Shown here piece after piece: positions 5,683 through 5,695 of a stretch of DNA of 5,695 bases. The stretch is from positions 1-5,695 of the forward strand of contig CAHJWV010000300.1 of assembly GCA_903643055.1 (NCBI GenBank). The letters run 5' to 3'. How positions within the stretch are numbered: position 1 is the first letter of the stretch; every line of letters starts with the position of its first letter. Made by a program: the position numbers and the translations under genes. The notes beneath the pieces were generated by a model, which was not told the DNA's origin, did no database searches, and saw nothing but the letters and a program-made list of their open reading frames with translations. The stretch is from Burkholderiales bacterium. GTDB lineage: Bacteria; Pseudomonadota; Gammaproteobacteria; Burkholderiales; Burkholderiaceae.

Positions 5683-5695
5683 ATGGCCAAGATCA
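5683..5695 (+). CDS. minD: MinD, first codons only (runs off window)
   Basis: Only ATG GCC AAG ATC and one further base are present, encoding MAKI. This matches the typical betaproteobacterial MinD start (MAKI followed by a hydrophobic strand and the deviant Walker A loop, which would lie outside the window). The position 76 bases after minC and the Shine-Dalgarno at 5666-5672 support the call. MinD is the membrane-associated ATPase that recruits MinC and oscillates with MinE. The identification relies mainly on gene order. Confidence 0.75.

Overview
The window looks like chromosomal DNA of a high-GC betaproteobacterium, most likely Burkholderiales and possibly a Comamonadaceae-like lineage. 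The grounds are a minC gene directly followed by the start of minD, a zinc-finger thioredoxin (trxC), strongly GC-rich third codon positions, and an IS5-type transposase common in that group. The genus cannot be named from sequence alone.

Left part (1 to about 1254): the distal part of an IS5-family insertion sequence. Its DDE transposase gene enters from beyond the left edge and ends at 1109. The right terminal inverted repeat appears to lie at about 1236-1254.

Middle part (about 1253-2670): the C-terminal half of a TonB-dependent outer-membrane receptor gene. The IS junction removes its plug and first barrel strands. It also carries an in-frame stop (2314-2316) and a frameshift (about 2491-2498) before its native stop at 2615-2617. 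It is clearly AT-richer than both flanks and ends with a textbook Rho-independent terminator (2644-2670). This is a decaying pseudogene.

Right part (2870-5695): four intact or partial host genes on the plus strand. They are an unrecognised 417-residue protein with two ordered ends and a long Ala/Pro-rich linker, trxC (thioredoxin 2), minC (septum-site inhibitor) and the first four codons of minD. minC and minD belong to the Min division-site system: MinD recruits MinC to the membrane, where it blocks FtsZ assembly away from mid-cell. trxC is a redox protein with no obvious functional tie to Min. The gaps between these genes hold small hairpins and a short tandem repeat, but no further convincing gene.

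I see no evidence of a new multi-gene system. The points most worth checking are the IS/receptor junction and its later decay, the uncharacterised 417-residue protein next to trxC-minCD, and a perfect reverse-strand Shine-Dalgarno match upstream of trxC.
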